A stretch of 29,936 bases of DNA from Acanthamoeba castellanii str. Neff. Its lineage: Eukaryota; Discosea; Longamoebia; Acanthamoebidae. The position numbers were made by a program, and so were the translations under genes. The notes under the pieces are model-generated. The model was not told the DNA's origin. It was given only the letters and a program-made list of their open reading frames with translations, and did not search any database. Positions within the stretch are counted from its first letter, which is position 1. Each line of letters opens with the position of its first letter. Positions 9,061 through 20,628 of this stretch are shown here, one piece after another. The DNA lies in assembly GCF_000313135.1 (NCBI RefSeq), contig NW_004457503.1, forward strand, positions 1 through 29,936. Direction: 5' to 3'.

Positions 9061-12000
9061 ATGAGCGACCCGGCTTCGTATTCCAACGTGACGGAGGTGC
9101 GCACGACCAACCTGCACATCGAGCTCGACGTCGATTTTGAGCGTCACGTTCTTTGCGGGTACATGCACAATCACATTTTGATCAAGATGCTCAAAATTCA
9201 ATAGCCCAAGGCCCACGGGGTCAATCTGACCGTATTGTGGGCTGCAGCCACGTCGATTTGGCTCTCGAATCGCTCAAGGATGGCCTGAAGCGTGTCGTGC
9301 TCGACACCCGCGACCTCAAGGTCACTGCCGTTGCTGCCATTCCAGGCGGCCCCCTGCAGGTAATGCCACGTGCCCTCACCCCGTCTAGTTGGCAACTGTA
9401 GCCCTCATGCCCTTCGCCCTTGCCGCTGCAGTTCGCACTGGGCCAGAAGAGCGACGCGTTTGGCCAGGCGCTGGAGATTGATCTGCAGGAGGCTCAGGGT
9501 GCGGGCTCGCGCTTCGTCGTTCGCGTGGAGTACGAAACCAGCCCCACTGCGTCCGGTCTGCAGTGGCTTGCACCCAGGTACACCCCACTTCTGCTTCTTA
9601 TCCCCCACCTTGTTTGAGTTGTTTACTCGTGTGGAGCTGACTCTATGGGTGCGCATTGTTGCTTGGCGAAGCCAAACGGAGGGAAAGACGCATCCCTACC
9701 TCTTCAGCCAGTTCCAAGCTATTCACTGCCGCTCGGCTGTGCCGTGCCAGGATTCGCCCTCTATCAAGGGTATGTGTTCTGTCCCGAAACAAAAGTGTAC
9801 GTTTCACTAACGCTCCCGTTCTCGTATCCGTTTAGCGCCGTACACCGCACGTATCACTGTGCCTCAGAAGCTCGTCGCTCTCATGAGCGCCATCAGCGGT
9901 GCGTACACTCGAATCCCCCAGTCTTCTGTGACACGTCGGCCTAACTACGATTCTCGACTTCCAAAGTCGGCGAGACCGAGCAGGAGGGTAAGAAGACGTT
10001 CGCCTTCGAGCAGAAAGTGTCCATTCCGGTACGCAGATCCGGTTTTGGTAGCGCTGTGTGTTGTTGCCGATAACTCACCTATTTCCCATTGCGTATTACA
10101 GTCCTATCTCGTGGCCCTCGTTGTCGGCGACCTGGTGTCCAAGGACATCGGACCCAGGTCGAAGGTGTGGACCGAGCGCGAGAAGCTGGAGGCTGCCGCC
10201 TGGGAGTTCTCCAACACCGGTACGTTCTTCCTTTGTCCCGTTCTCTGTAGCAGGGAGGTTCTCCGTTCGCTGAGTTCCTATGGGCATCACAATCGACAGA
10301 GGACTACCTGAAGACCGCTGAGGACCTGCTCACCCCCTACGAGTGGGGCCGCTACGACGTGCTGCTGCTTCCTTCCAGGTACGTCCCGGGTCTGCCGCTA
10401 TTCCTATCGGCAGAAACCAACAACTTACCATTATGCGAATGCATGATTTGTCTCCACAGCTTCCCCTATGGTGGCATGGAGGTACGAATCCGCAACATTC
10501 CAGCTTTGCCAAAAAACAATCAGCCATTCGTCGCATGGTGTACTGATGACTCCCGTTCCCATCACCGCGACTCACAACAGAACCCATGCCTCACCTTTGT
10601 GACCCCCACGCTGCTGGCCGGCGATCGATCCCTTACCGACGTCGTGGCCCACGAAATTGCGCACAGGTATGTACCCCTCTGAGGATTCTGTCTTACCCTC
10701 CGTCTCTGCTGACCGAGCCCCTTTGTAGCTGGATGGGCAACCTCGTGACCAACCGCACCTGGGAGCATTTCTGGTAAGTTTATTCCCGGCCCCACCACCT
10801 TGCACCGCCAAGGTGCTTTATACTAACTCACGCTCTGTCCTTTGTATGCAGGCTGAACGAGGGCTTTACTGTCTTTGTTGAGCGCAAGATCATCGGTCGG
10901 TCATCTCGATGATAAGACCCGAAAGATTCAGCTAGTAACTCTTCTCTTTGCCCGGGTTGGGGTGGTTCAGGTCGTCTTCGTGGCGAAGAGCACAGGCAGT
11001 TCAGCGCGCTGCTCGGCAACCATGCTCTCGTCGACTCCATCACCCACTTCGGACCCCAGGAGCAGGAGTTCACCAAGCTCGTCCAGTGGTAAGTCTCTCA
11101 CCCCACTATGACATTCGGAGTTAATTTTCCCACTCACTATTCCTGTGCAACACAGCCAGCACGGAGTTGACCCTGATGATGTACGTGCCTGCTCGATGCT
11201 GCCACCATTGAACATCATGTCTGACTCTCACCCTCTTGCCTGGTCGTTGGCTTTCTCACACAGGCCTTCAGCTCGGTCCCCTACGAAAAGGGAAGCCAGT
11301 TCCTCTATTTCCTCGAGCTCACCGTCGGTGGCCCTGCCCTGTTTGAGCCCTTCCTTAAGGCCTACGTTAACAAGGTACACCCTCCTCTGGTTCACTGACA
11401 GCATGCCCAAAGCACCGAGCTCATTCTCTGCTCTGTACGTGCGTTGTGCGTTCGCCCGGTTCTCTTTTAGTTCGCGAACACGACCCTTACCACGGATGAC
11501 TTCAAGGAGTTCTTCCTCAACTACTTCAAAAATCTGCCCGACTTTGACGCCTCGAAGCTGCAGGCGATCGACTGGACGGCCTGGTTCACCCAGCCGGTGA
11601 GCCCTCCCCTTGTTCTCCCTTTGCCTCTTCTTCACCCCTTGACACTAGCCGCGCTCTTCCTCCGCGTGTATGCTATCGACAGGGCATGCCTCCCGTGGAG
11701 ATCCTGTCCAAGTTCGACGACTCGCTGGCCGTGCAGTCTAACGAGCTTGCCCAGAAGTGGCTCGCTTCCGCCGAGCCCGAGGCTAAGGCCTCCGACATCG
11801 AGGGCTGGTCCACGCCTCAGACCGGTACCACTCCCCACACTTTGCGCATATTGACACACGGCACACACAAACCGCAAACGCTGAATGGATTCGAATTTGT
11901 GTTACGACAGTCGCGTTCCTGGAGAAGCTCACAGTCTCGGAGGGCCTGAACGCCGACAAGCTGGCGAAGATGGACAAGGTTTACGGCCTGACGCAGTCGC

Positions 12001-12333
12001 GTAACTCGGAGGTGCGCTTCAGGTGGTACACGCTCGCCATCAAGCACGGCTACGACACGGTCTACCCCAACGTCGTGAGCTTCCTCAAGGAGCAGGGCCG
12101 CATGAAGTTCGTCCGCCCGCTCTTCCGCGACCTCTTCCGCGCTGAGGGCGTGGCCAAGCAGATCGCCCTCGACACCTTCTCCCAGCACCGCGAGGCCTAC
12201 CACCCCATCGGTACTCTTCTCTTCTCTTCTTATCCTCTTCGTCTTCTTTCCCAATCATCCATCTCACGCGTTGCGCTCTTTCGTATCCACAGCGTCCAAG
12301 ATGATCGCCAAGGACTTGGGCCTCGTCGCCTAA
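9061..12333 (+). CDS. LTA4H: Leukotriene A4 hydrolase / M1 aminopeptidase
   Basis: Nineteen exons: 9061-9158, 9248-9359, 9432-9577, 9672-9769, 9836-9898, 9967-10028, 10102-10219, 10300-10378, 10460-10481, 10581-10666, 10729-10773, 10852-10895, 10971-11088, 11156-11180, 11264-11374, 11471-11596, 11683-11824, 11911-12210, 12293-12333 (1836 nt, 611 aa, the same length as human LTA4H). Key parts: SQFQAIHCR, the exopeptidase motif GGMEN (263-267), the zinc motif HEIAH (290-294) with the third ligand Glu313 in [11 protein letters not shown] with the proton-donor Tyr379, and GRMK with Arg562 and Lys564, which bind the substrate carboxylate in the human enzyme. It trims N-terminal residues from peptides in the cytosol; epoxide hydrolase activity is possible. 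The residue matching human Tyr378 is Phe374. Two exons are only 22 and 25 nt long. Gene and family are certain; lipid substrate is not. Confidence 0.96.
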
Positions 12334-12380
12334 CCTCAGCCCAGCTGAAGGTCCTGTTCGAAGAAGCTTGAGGCACGCCA

Positions 12381-12386
12381 AATAAA
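12381..12386 (+). terminator. Polyadenylation signal AATAAA of LTA4H
   Basis: AATAAA lies 48 bases after the LTA4H stop and is followed by a purine-rich tract. The spacing fits a real signal. Confidence 0.6.
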
Positions 12387-12452
12387 ACGCGAAGGGAAAA
12401 AGAAAAGGAAAAGAAAGAAAGAAAGAAAAGAAGAGCGAAGAAGTTCGTCTCC

Positions 12453-12490
12453 GTTCCTTCAATACGAAGGAACCCAAACCTGCCGGCAGG
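12453..12490. repeat. Hairpin plus palindrome between LTA4H and the ClC gene
   Basis: GTTCCTTC (12453-12460) pairs perfectly with GAAGGAAC (12466-12473) around AATAC, and CCTGCCGGCAGG (12479-12490) is a perfect 12-bp palindrome. They lie downstream of the LTA4H polyadenylation signal and 64-100 bp upstream of the ClC start, so they could be promoter elements of the ClC gene or a 3' structure. Confidence 0.55.
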
Positions 12491-12553
12491 GTTCTCTGTT
12501 TGTGGTTGCGTTCGTAGCCGAGGAAGGCATTTTGGGCGGTGCAAGGAGGCGGA

Positions 12554-15500
12554 ATGTTAGAGACCGGAGCTAAGTTGAGGGTTAGTCCTCATTCCTCTTC
12601 CCATCTCTTCCGTTTCGCTCCCCCCCCCCGCAATATCGCCTTCGCGTTTTCTGCTCCTCACGCTTCCTGCACGTGCGGTGGTAGGAGCGGGTGCGGCGTC
12701 CTCATGTTGGCCATCACCTTCCCAAGAAGAGCCTGGTGCGTTCTTCATGCTGCATTGACTATGACATAAACAGCACTGCCAGTTGTAACCTTGAAGGTTC
12801 TCCCCCAACATCGTGTAGGAGTACGAGAGTCTCGACTATGACCCCTATGACACCTCACTCTCCCAGCGAACACTGGCCAGCAAGCCACGCAGTGTACACC
12901 TTCCCTCCCTTCCTCAGATGAACTTGCACCCGCAACTTACCTGCGCACGTGGGCGTGTACAAACAAAACATAGCAACTGCTGATGGAGCGAGCCGAGAAG
13001 TGGATTCTTGTGAGCGGCGTGGCGCTGGGCACGGCCCTGGTGGCCATCCTCATCCTGTGGTGCGTGGAGAAGCTCATGAGCCTCAAGAACGGGTGGGTGC
13101 AGCAGGTCATCGACCTCGACGTCGGCTTCTTCCCGCCCTTCCTCCTCTTCGTCGGCCTCAACATGACCCTCGTCCTGCCTGTCCTCCTCATCTGCACCTA
13201 CATCGAGGTTCGTGTGCGGTCGTGCGTGTGTGTGCGTGTGCGATGCGACAGGGCTGACACTTCTCTTTAACGACAGCCCGCAATTGGCGGCGTGGGTGTG
13301 CCTGAGGTGGTGGCCTATCTGAACTCGATCAACATGCCCCGCGTGGTGCGGCTGAAGACGCTTGTGGGCAAGATCGTATGCACAATTCTCTCCGTCTCGG
13401 GTTCAATGACCCTCGGCCCCGAGGGTACGCACCCCGTCCTACCACCTCACCTCTGTTCGGCCGATGACATCGACGTTGCTGACTAATCCCGTTTTTAGCC
13501 CCGATCGTACAGTCCGGCGGTATTATCGGTGCGGGTCTGTCGCAGGGCAAGGTGCGTGCTGTTGAGCATTTGTTCTACTAGACCGGTCCTTCCGCTGAAC
13601 TGTTGCATCTCTGCGCAGGCCTCGTCGTTCAAGTTCGACAGCGGTCTGTTCACGTCGTTCCGTAACGACCGCGACAAGCTCCAGTTCATCTGCGCCGGCA
13701 CTGCTGCAGGTACTACACCCGCACCTCGTCGCCTCGCCGTCAATTGAAAGCTGGCTGGGCTGAACTCGCGACTACCAGGCATGGCGAGCGCGTTCGGAGC
13801 CCCGATTTCGGGGGTGCTGCTGGTGCTCGAGGAGGGCGCGTCGTTCTGGGACACGGACCTCATTCTCTTCTCCTTCTTCTGCGGCCTCTCCGCCAAGTTC
13901 TTCTTCTTCATCTTCCTCCAGGTATCCCTCGCCTCCACCACGCACACACCGCACACACCCGCACACATGCACACGACCGCACACGCACGCACGCGCACGC
14001 AATGCGTGCACCGCGCCCAAGCACTGTCGAGGCCTCTAATGAGGATTGTGGGCAGGGATTCATCGTGGACAGCTGGGGCGCTCTGGAGATGGAGGGCTAT
14101 CTGTTCTTCGGACCCTTCAAGCCCAACATGTCCTCCTTCAAGATCACCGCCTTTGTCTTCTACGTCCTCCTGGGCGTCATGGGTACCCACACACACTCGC
14201 ACCACCTTCATCCACTGCCCTCTCTTATTGCTTCAACTCATTCATGACCTCACAACGCGGCCATCCACCGACTCAGGCGGCTTGCTGGGCATGCTGTGGA
14301 ACAAGGCGGTCGCACGGATCAACAACTTCCGCGCACAGCGTATCAACCCCATGCCCTATCGCCGCATCATCGAGGTGCCGATCAATCCGCCTCCCTCTTC
14401 ATGTTTTGGCTGTTCATCACTGAAACGTTTCTCCACAGGGAATGCTGGTGGCGTTCATCACCAGCGTCACCATCTACCTCTCCAGTACCTGGCTCTCCGC
14501 TTGCCAGTACCTTCTCCCCCGCTTTCGTCATCGCTTGCTGCTGAGGTGTCCACCGTTGACTGATCCGATTGCGTTCGGGGCAGTCCACTGACCGAGGAGC
14601 TCAAAGAGTCGCCGCTCAAGTTCCGTCAGTTCAACTGCGCCAAGGTGCCGAACCGCACAAGCCCCCCATTGCACCTGATGGGCCCGCCTGGCCACTCACT
14701 CATGATCGCTCGGGGAATTATAGGGAGAGTGGAACGACATGGCGACGCTCTTCATGAACGGCATGGAGGCGGCCACCCGCCAGCTGTGGCACAATAACGC
14801 CCACTTCAGCAAGGTACGCGTCATCGATGCCGCTCAGGTTCCCGCAATGGCACCATTGTCTGACGACAACACGCACGCTCGCACGCACGCACAGATATCA
14901 TTGGTTGCGTTCAGCAGTTTCTTCTACTTGCTCATGATGATCACCCTGGGCATTGCCGTTCCTGGCGGTCTCCTCATCCCGTGCTTCTTCATCGGTACGC
15001 ACACACGCACTCACCGCCGCACACGTTCTGCTTCATGGCACACGCTTTCTCACGTGAGCCCTGGGCTGTGCAGGCGGAGGCTATGGGCGATTCTTCGCGC
15101 AAGTGCTCAACGAAAACCTGCCGTGGGACGCTGGCATTGATGAAACGGGCGCTGCCATCATCGCCTCCGTTGCCGTCCTGTCTGGCTTCACCCGGCTTAC
15201 AGTGTGCGCGACCCATCTTCGAAACGCCATTCGTGTTGTGGTGTGTCTGCGCCAAACTGAGCATAACTAACGCCCTCTATTGACCACGCAGTGCCTTAGC
15301 TGCGATCATCATAGAATCAACCAACGGTACGGGCTGAACCTCCCACATATCTTCCCCCCCCCCGCGGTGCATGTCCCGTGTTTGACCCCGAATCACACAT
15401 CAACGCAACACCGCCACCACAGAATTCACATACGCCATTCCGCTCGGCATCGCCGTCGTGGTGGCCAAATGGGTGGCAGACATCCGCTCCGATTCCATCA

Positions 15501-16666
15501 TCCACGAAATCATCCACGTCAAGGTACACCTTCTACACTACACGACACACTCTCGCATTCCACTCAGTAGTTTTTACCTCCGATCTACCATCATGGCGCC
15601 ACCAGAAAGCGCCATTCCTCGAGTGGGACGCCCCATCCGAGTTCCGCTTCTTCACCGCCAAAGACGTACGTAGCTCCCGAGTTAACTTCAATGATTGATC
15701 CCCCCCCCACTTACATGCAAATGACACGCCCACGCCCCACCACACCACAGTTGATGCACGGCGACCCGATCTGTCTGGACGAACGCGACTTCCCGGCGCG
15801 GATCAACGAGGTGCTCAAGGAGTGCGACGGGTACCCGTTCAAGCACCAGGCCTTCCCCGTGGTGCAGCACACCGACCCCGAGGGCCAGCTCCGTCGCGGC
15901 AAGACCCGCACCCTCCGCGGCGTCATCTCGCGCAAGCAGCTCGTCCAGATGCTGGCCAACAACCAAGCGCAGCTCGAGCTGCACCCGTCCCTCGGCATCC
16001 AGGAGGGCGAGACCATCGAGTCGTCGCCCGTCAGCCTGCTCCCCTGTACCATCCCCCCCATCGACACCACCTTCGCTGGGCGCGATGAGCCACGATCACT
16101 CACCTTCTCTGTGTGTCTAATGTGCAGACACGAATCAGTGGCCGTACACGGTGTCGCCGAACGCGTCGATTTCGTCGGTCTATCCGCTGTTCCGTCTCCT
16201 CGGCCTCCGCTGGCTTATCGTCGGTACGCACGCACGTGCGATTGCGCCGAGGCCATGTGTCGTGTCGTGTGTTGGCTGATGTGGGTGTGGTGTTGTGTGT
16301 GCTGCAGCGGATGAGCGCAACAACGTGCAGGGAATCATCACGCGCAAGGACCTTATCCATGAGGCCGGTCATCTGCTCATGCACGACAGGGACGAGCACG
16401 GTCTCGGCCTGGGCAACGACGCCTCGGACCCCGACGACGATGACGGCGATGACGATGGTGTCGACGGAGACGTCAAGTACCGCCGCCACATGAACATCGC
16501 TTGCAGCAAGCAGGACGACACGGATCGGGAGGAGTCGAGAGACTACTACGACGAGGCCGAGTACGCTGAGCTGCGGCAATCCACCCCCTGCTCGCTGCAC
16601 GCCCTGCAGCGCTCGCGCGCCGCTGACCGCGAGACCTCGCTCCCCGAGAACCTGCGCGAGCTCTGA
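12554..16666 (+). CDS. CLCN7: ClC-7/ClC-6-like chloride/proton exchanger with CBS domains
   Basis: Twenty-one exons: 12554-12580, 12685-12735, 12819-12893, 12974-13207, 13277-13424, 13499-13551, 13619-13709, 13779-13921, 14056-14182, 14277-14374, 14439-14506, 14584-14644, 14724-14813, 14895-14994, 15074-15203, 15292-15326, 15423-15523, 15606-15665, 15751-16045, 16128-16223, 16308-16666 (2442 nt, 813 aa; human ClC-7 805). ClC-7 exchanges 2 Cl- for 1 H+ in the lysosomal membrane. Visible parts: the N-terminal ESLDYD motif, gating Glu178 in GPEAP, proton Glu245 in LEEGASFW (67 residues later, as in human ClC-7), PGGLLIPCFFIG, and two C-terminal CBS domains (about 565-660 and 663-715). An acidic tail (DPDDDDGDDD) follows. 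Both key glutamates make it an exchanger rather than a channel. The filter motif is GPEAP rather than GKEGP. The first exons are short, so the start is the least certain part. Confidence 0.92.
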
Positions 16667-16811
16667 GGCGCACGCGGCAAGACTCTTTTTGGTTTTTCTT
16701 TTCTTTTTCTTCTTTCTTCGAATCGCAACATTACAACATTGATCGTTACCATCTCTGCGGCTGATACGGCGAGTGATTGCTGGCCAGAAAGCATCTTTCC
16801 AGCCTGCCGAC
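16667..16811 (+). promoter_or_regulatory. Short gap between the ClC and PPR genes
   Basis: Only 145 bp separate the ClC stop from the PPR start on the same strand. It holds a T/C-rich run (about 16685-16718) and no AATAAA. It must contain both the end of one transcript and the promoter of the next. Confidence 0.4.
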
Positions 16812-19800
16812 ATGTCCTTTCTTGCCCAGTCCAAGAATGGCTTCATGCCGAGGTTTGCTCGCTTGACATCTGATGAGATTAAAAATTTGGAATTTGTCTA
16901 ATTTTCCTCTATGATGCCAGGCGTCTCGCAGGGCTCACCTCCACCTCGCTTCCTTCTCCGCCGGCCCCTACCCTCCACCTTGCACGCTCTTTTCGCACCT
17001 TGCCCGCCTCTGCGGTAAGCAGCATCGGTAGCGGCAGCGCGACGCTCCGTTGGCTGGCAAGCAGCAGCAGCCGCGGCCGAGGTACAGTCATCGCCGGACG
17101 CGCCTGGCGAGCAGCACAGCCCGGCTTCGCCCCGATACACGCGCACTGCCGCCTTGTACACAGCGGTACGCGAGCCCACACACACACACACACACCACGA
17201 CTGTCGCTTCAGCCTTCATCGCTCACCTTTGCCTGCGAAAAAGCTCCCGTGGTGACCGAGGACAAGGGCAATCGAATGGTCATTCTGGGCAAGGGCATGA
17301 TCCCACTCGACGTGCTCAGCACCCAGGTACAGGACCCTCACAACCACCTTCACTCACTCAACCTTTGTCTTCAAGACAACAACGATTGCTGCCATCTCTG
17401 GTGCTGTTGTGTAACGCGCTCTGTGGCTCTCTCCTGGATCAGGAACTGCGCAACGAAGTGGACCGGCTCGAGCGCGCCGAGCACGCGGTGATCCAGCCCC
17501 GCCGCTACTGCTCGCTACTCGTGTCGTGCACCAACCCCAAGCTGCGCGCCCGCGTCCTCCGGCTGGCCGACAAGGTGACCGACGTCTCCGCCGCCGACTC
17601 GGCCGCCCACGGCTACGCGCTCATCTTCCACACCCTGTGGAAGTCCCGCGTGCTCCAGCGGCGCGAGCTCGACCCGCTCGTTGCCACCATCCTCTCCACC
17701 ATGCGCGACCAGGAGGTGCAGGTCAACGGCCAGTGCCTCAACTACCTCCTCAACCTCTACTTTGCCTACGGCGACGTGGCCAAGGCGTGCGATCTGTTCG
17801 ACCTCCTGCGCGAGGGCGAGGGCCGGTGGCGGGCCGAGCCCAACGTGATGACCTACACGACCCTGGTGCGCGGGCTGGCCGGGCGCGACGCCGGCGGGCA
17901 GCTGGACGGGAGCGTGCGGCCCGACCTGCCCCGCGCGCTGCGGTACTTTGAGCAGATGGTCAAGCGCGACGGCGTGCGGCCCGACCGCGTGGCCTTCACC
18001 GCGCTCCTCCACGTGTGCGCCGCGGAGGCCGACCTGCCCCGCGCGCTGCAGGTGTGGGACGAGATGAAGCGCGCCGGCGTCGCGCCGGACACGTTCGCCT
18101 TCAACTCGCTCCTGCACGTCTGCAATCGCGCGCTCGACCTCGACCTGGCGCTCAAACTCACCGACGGCATGCAGAGCCGCCAGCTCGAGCCCAACGACGT
18201 CACCTACTCGTCGCTCATCGACCTCTGCTGCCGGGTCAACGACTTTGGGCGCGCGCACGAGCTGCTCAACGAGATGAAGGAGCGCGGCATCGCGCCCACG
18301 GTGATCACCTTCACCAGCTTCATCTCGGCCTACGGCCAGGCGGGCGACGTCGAGCGCTGCTTCGACGTGCTCGCGCTCATGGCCCAGGAGCGGGTGCGGC
18401 CCAACCAGATCACGCTCGCGGGCCTGGTCCAGGCGTGCCTCAACGCGGGCGACTTCCGCAAGGCCGTCCAGACCCTGGGCGACATGAAGCGCCGCTATGG
18501 GCTCGCGCCCAGCGCCTACGTACTCTACCACCTCATCCACAAGGCCGGACCCAAGGCCAAGACCACCGACCTGGTACCATGCGTGCTGTGTGTCGTATCA
18601 TGCTGTGTGTGTCGTGTGCGTTGTACTGATGTCGCCGCACACAGCTTCGACTGCTGGAGAGGATTGAGGCGACGGAGGGCGTACCGCTGGAGACTCGCAC
18701 CTACAGCGAGCTGATCAAGCTCTGCGGAACGCGAAATGAGCTCGAGCTCGCGTTCCTGATCCATGAGAAGGCGCAGCAGCAGCAGCGCGGCGGGAACGCC
18801 GACGCGGGCCAGCGGCTCGTGGACCGAAGTCTCTTCAACGCGTGCATTCAGAACCAAAACCCGCGCAAGGCCCTCGAAATCGTCGATGCCATCATGCAGC
18901 GAGAGAGCCTCAAGGTTAACATTCCTTGCATTCTCCCCCCCCCTTGCTTACCCCAATGTCCTGACACTCACCGCCGCACACACTGCACGCACTGCGTCGC
19001 ACACACCGCACACATCGCACGCACACAGGAGCGTGATGTCGCGCAAGTGGATGGGGAGGAGGTGGTGCTGGATGAGGAGGACACGCGGGACCCGGTGAAC
19101 GTGACGATGTTCAACGCGCTGCTGCGGACCGTGGACACCAACACCGTCGAGAGCGTGATCGACCGGATGAAGCGGCTGCACGTCGCGCCCAACATGGCCA
19201 CCATCGACCTCCTCATCACGCACTACGAGTCGAGCGGGCGGCTCGATCGCATGTGGGCCGTGCTGCGCGATCTGCAGGACCACAAGGTGATCGAGCGCGA
19301 GGACCTCATCTACAACTCGTTCATCAAGGTCTTCCTTCGCCGCGACGACACGGACAAGGCCTACACGGTCTTCACCGAACTGCTGACCCGCAACACCCCG
19401 CTCCCGCCCGCCACCTACCACCTCTTCCTCGACACCCGCGACAGCCGCACGGCCGCCGCGGGCAACATTAGCGACAACGGTATGGACGGTGTCGACGGTG
19501 ATGAGCAGCATGCCGCGCTGGGGGCCGAGAGCGAGGAGGAGAGGGCGGTGAGGCTGCGGCGGGTGGGCGAGCGCGCGGCGCTGATCCCGAGCCTGGTGAA
19601 GCTGCTCTACGAGCGCGACCCGTCGGCCCCGCCCACCGCGCTGCTGCCGTTCATCCGCTTCTGCGTGCTGCACTACAAGACGGCCGAGCTCCAGCCGCTC
19701 GTGGACCGGCTCGAGCGGGACGCCGGCCGCGGGGCGGCCCTGGTCGAGCGGATCCAGGAGGTGGTGGCCGATCGGAGCAACAGCCACCACTACCAGAGCG

Positions 19801-20453
19801 GCGAGCACGTCGTGCGGCTGCTGGCGCCCGTGCTCAAGGCCTACATTATGCTGCACGAGGCCGACCGGGCCATCGAGCTGATCCACACCCTGCGCCAGCG
19901 CGGGCTCAAGGTGGACGCGAGCCTCTACAACGCGCTGGTGCGGCTGGCCACGCCCGAGAGCCCCGGCTCGGCCCTGCGCCTGCGGGCGCTGATGCGGGCC
20001 GACCGCATCCCCGACGAGGACACCCAGGACCCGTTCGCCCCGCTCGAGCTTCAGCCGCAAGCCGCCCGGCCCCGGTATTACAACCGCCCGCAGCAGCAGC
20101 AACAGCACCAACCATACCAGCGCCGACAGCGGCTCGCGCCGGACTACCGCACGCCAGCGGCCGCGGAGCGACATGACGTGGAGGTGGAAGTGGATCTACT
20201 TGACCCGGAGGGAGAGTATGGTCAGTCGGCGACAACGACGACAACTCGAGAGGTGAAGGACGCGGCGGCAGAGCGCAAGCGGAGGAAGAAGGAGAAGAGG
20301 CTGCTCAACACGGAGAAGGCGGACGAGGAAGAGGGCGTGAAGAAGGAGAAGGAACGTGCCAAGGTGGAGCCAATCAAACGACCGAAGGTGACCGGCGACC
20401 TCCTGTCCCTCTCGTTTTCTCTCCTCGGCCAGCAGGCGAAAAAGCGGGAATGA
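16812..20453 (+). CDS. Pentatricopeptide repeat (PPR) protein, probably mitochondrial
   Basis: Model: 16812-16852, 16921-17155, 17213-17326, 17443-18573, 18645-18914, 19029-20453 (3216 nt, 1071 aa). The N-terminus (MSFLAQSKNGFMPRRR, Ser/Arg-rich, few acids) looks like a mitochondrial targeting peptide. A clean block of 35-residue PPR motifs runs from about residue 265 to 490, followed by less regular repeats up to about 800 (VTMFNALLRTVD..., DLIYNSFIKVFL...). PPR proteins bind organellar RNA in a sequence-specific way and direct processing, editing or stability. The C-terminus is Gln-rich (QQQQHQPYQRRQ) and then very basic (RKRRKKEKRLL). There is no DYW or SMR domain. The second intron (17156-17212) keeps the frame open if unspliced, so the region before residue 130 is uncertain. 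Codon use is strongly GC-biased. Confidence 0.88.
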
Positions 20454-20628
20454 ACGCAAAGAAAACAACGCAACAACGCGCAACTCTCAACGCTGTGCTC
20501 TCTGCACTTGGGGGGCACAAGCCTTGTTCACTTGTTGGGGTGCTGATGATTTTATCTAAAGTAACAATATGGCGCAGTACTAATAACAAAAAGTAACAAG
20601 AGAGGAGAGGCGAGCATCTTCTTTTCCT
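20454..20628. other. Convergent 3' ends of the PPR and ATG16 genes
   Basis: A 175-bp AT-richer gap between two stops. No AATAAA and no coding frame were seen on either strand. Confidence 0.4.

Noticed and set aside
13421..13501. One-residue insertion after the gating glutamate of the ClC protein
   Set aside because: This came from counting the split codon twice. The G left at the exon end joins CC to make one Ala, so the motif is GPEAP with normal length.
13495..14211. 238-aa minus-strand open frame across the ClC gene
   Set aside because: It runs over several exons and introns of a well-supported ClC gene, and its product is a Cys/Val/Arg-rich string from GT-repeat introns.
17515..18540. 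341-aa open frame antisense to the PPR gene
   Set aside because: It is a mirror of a strongly GC3-biased exon. The sense frame has clear PPR repeats, and the antisense protein is low-complexity (Val/Gly/Glu/Arg-rich) with no motif.
18948..20174. 408-aa open frame antisense to the last PPR exon and intron
   Set aside because: Same cause: high GC removes stops on the opposite strand. It crosses an intron of the sense gene and has no recognisable domain.
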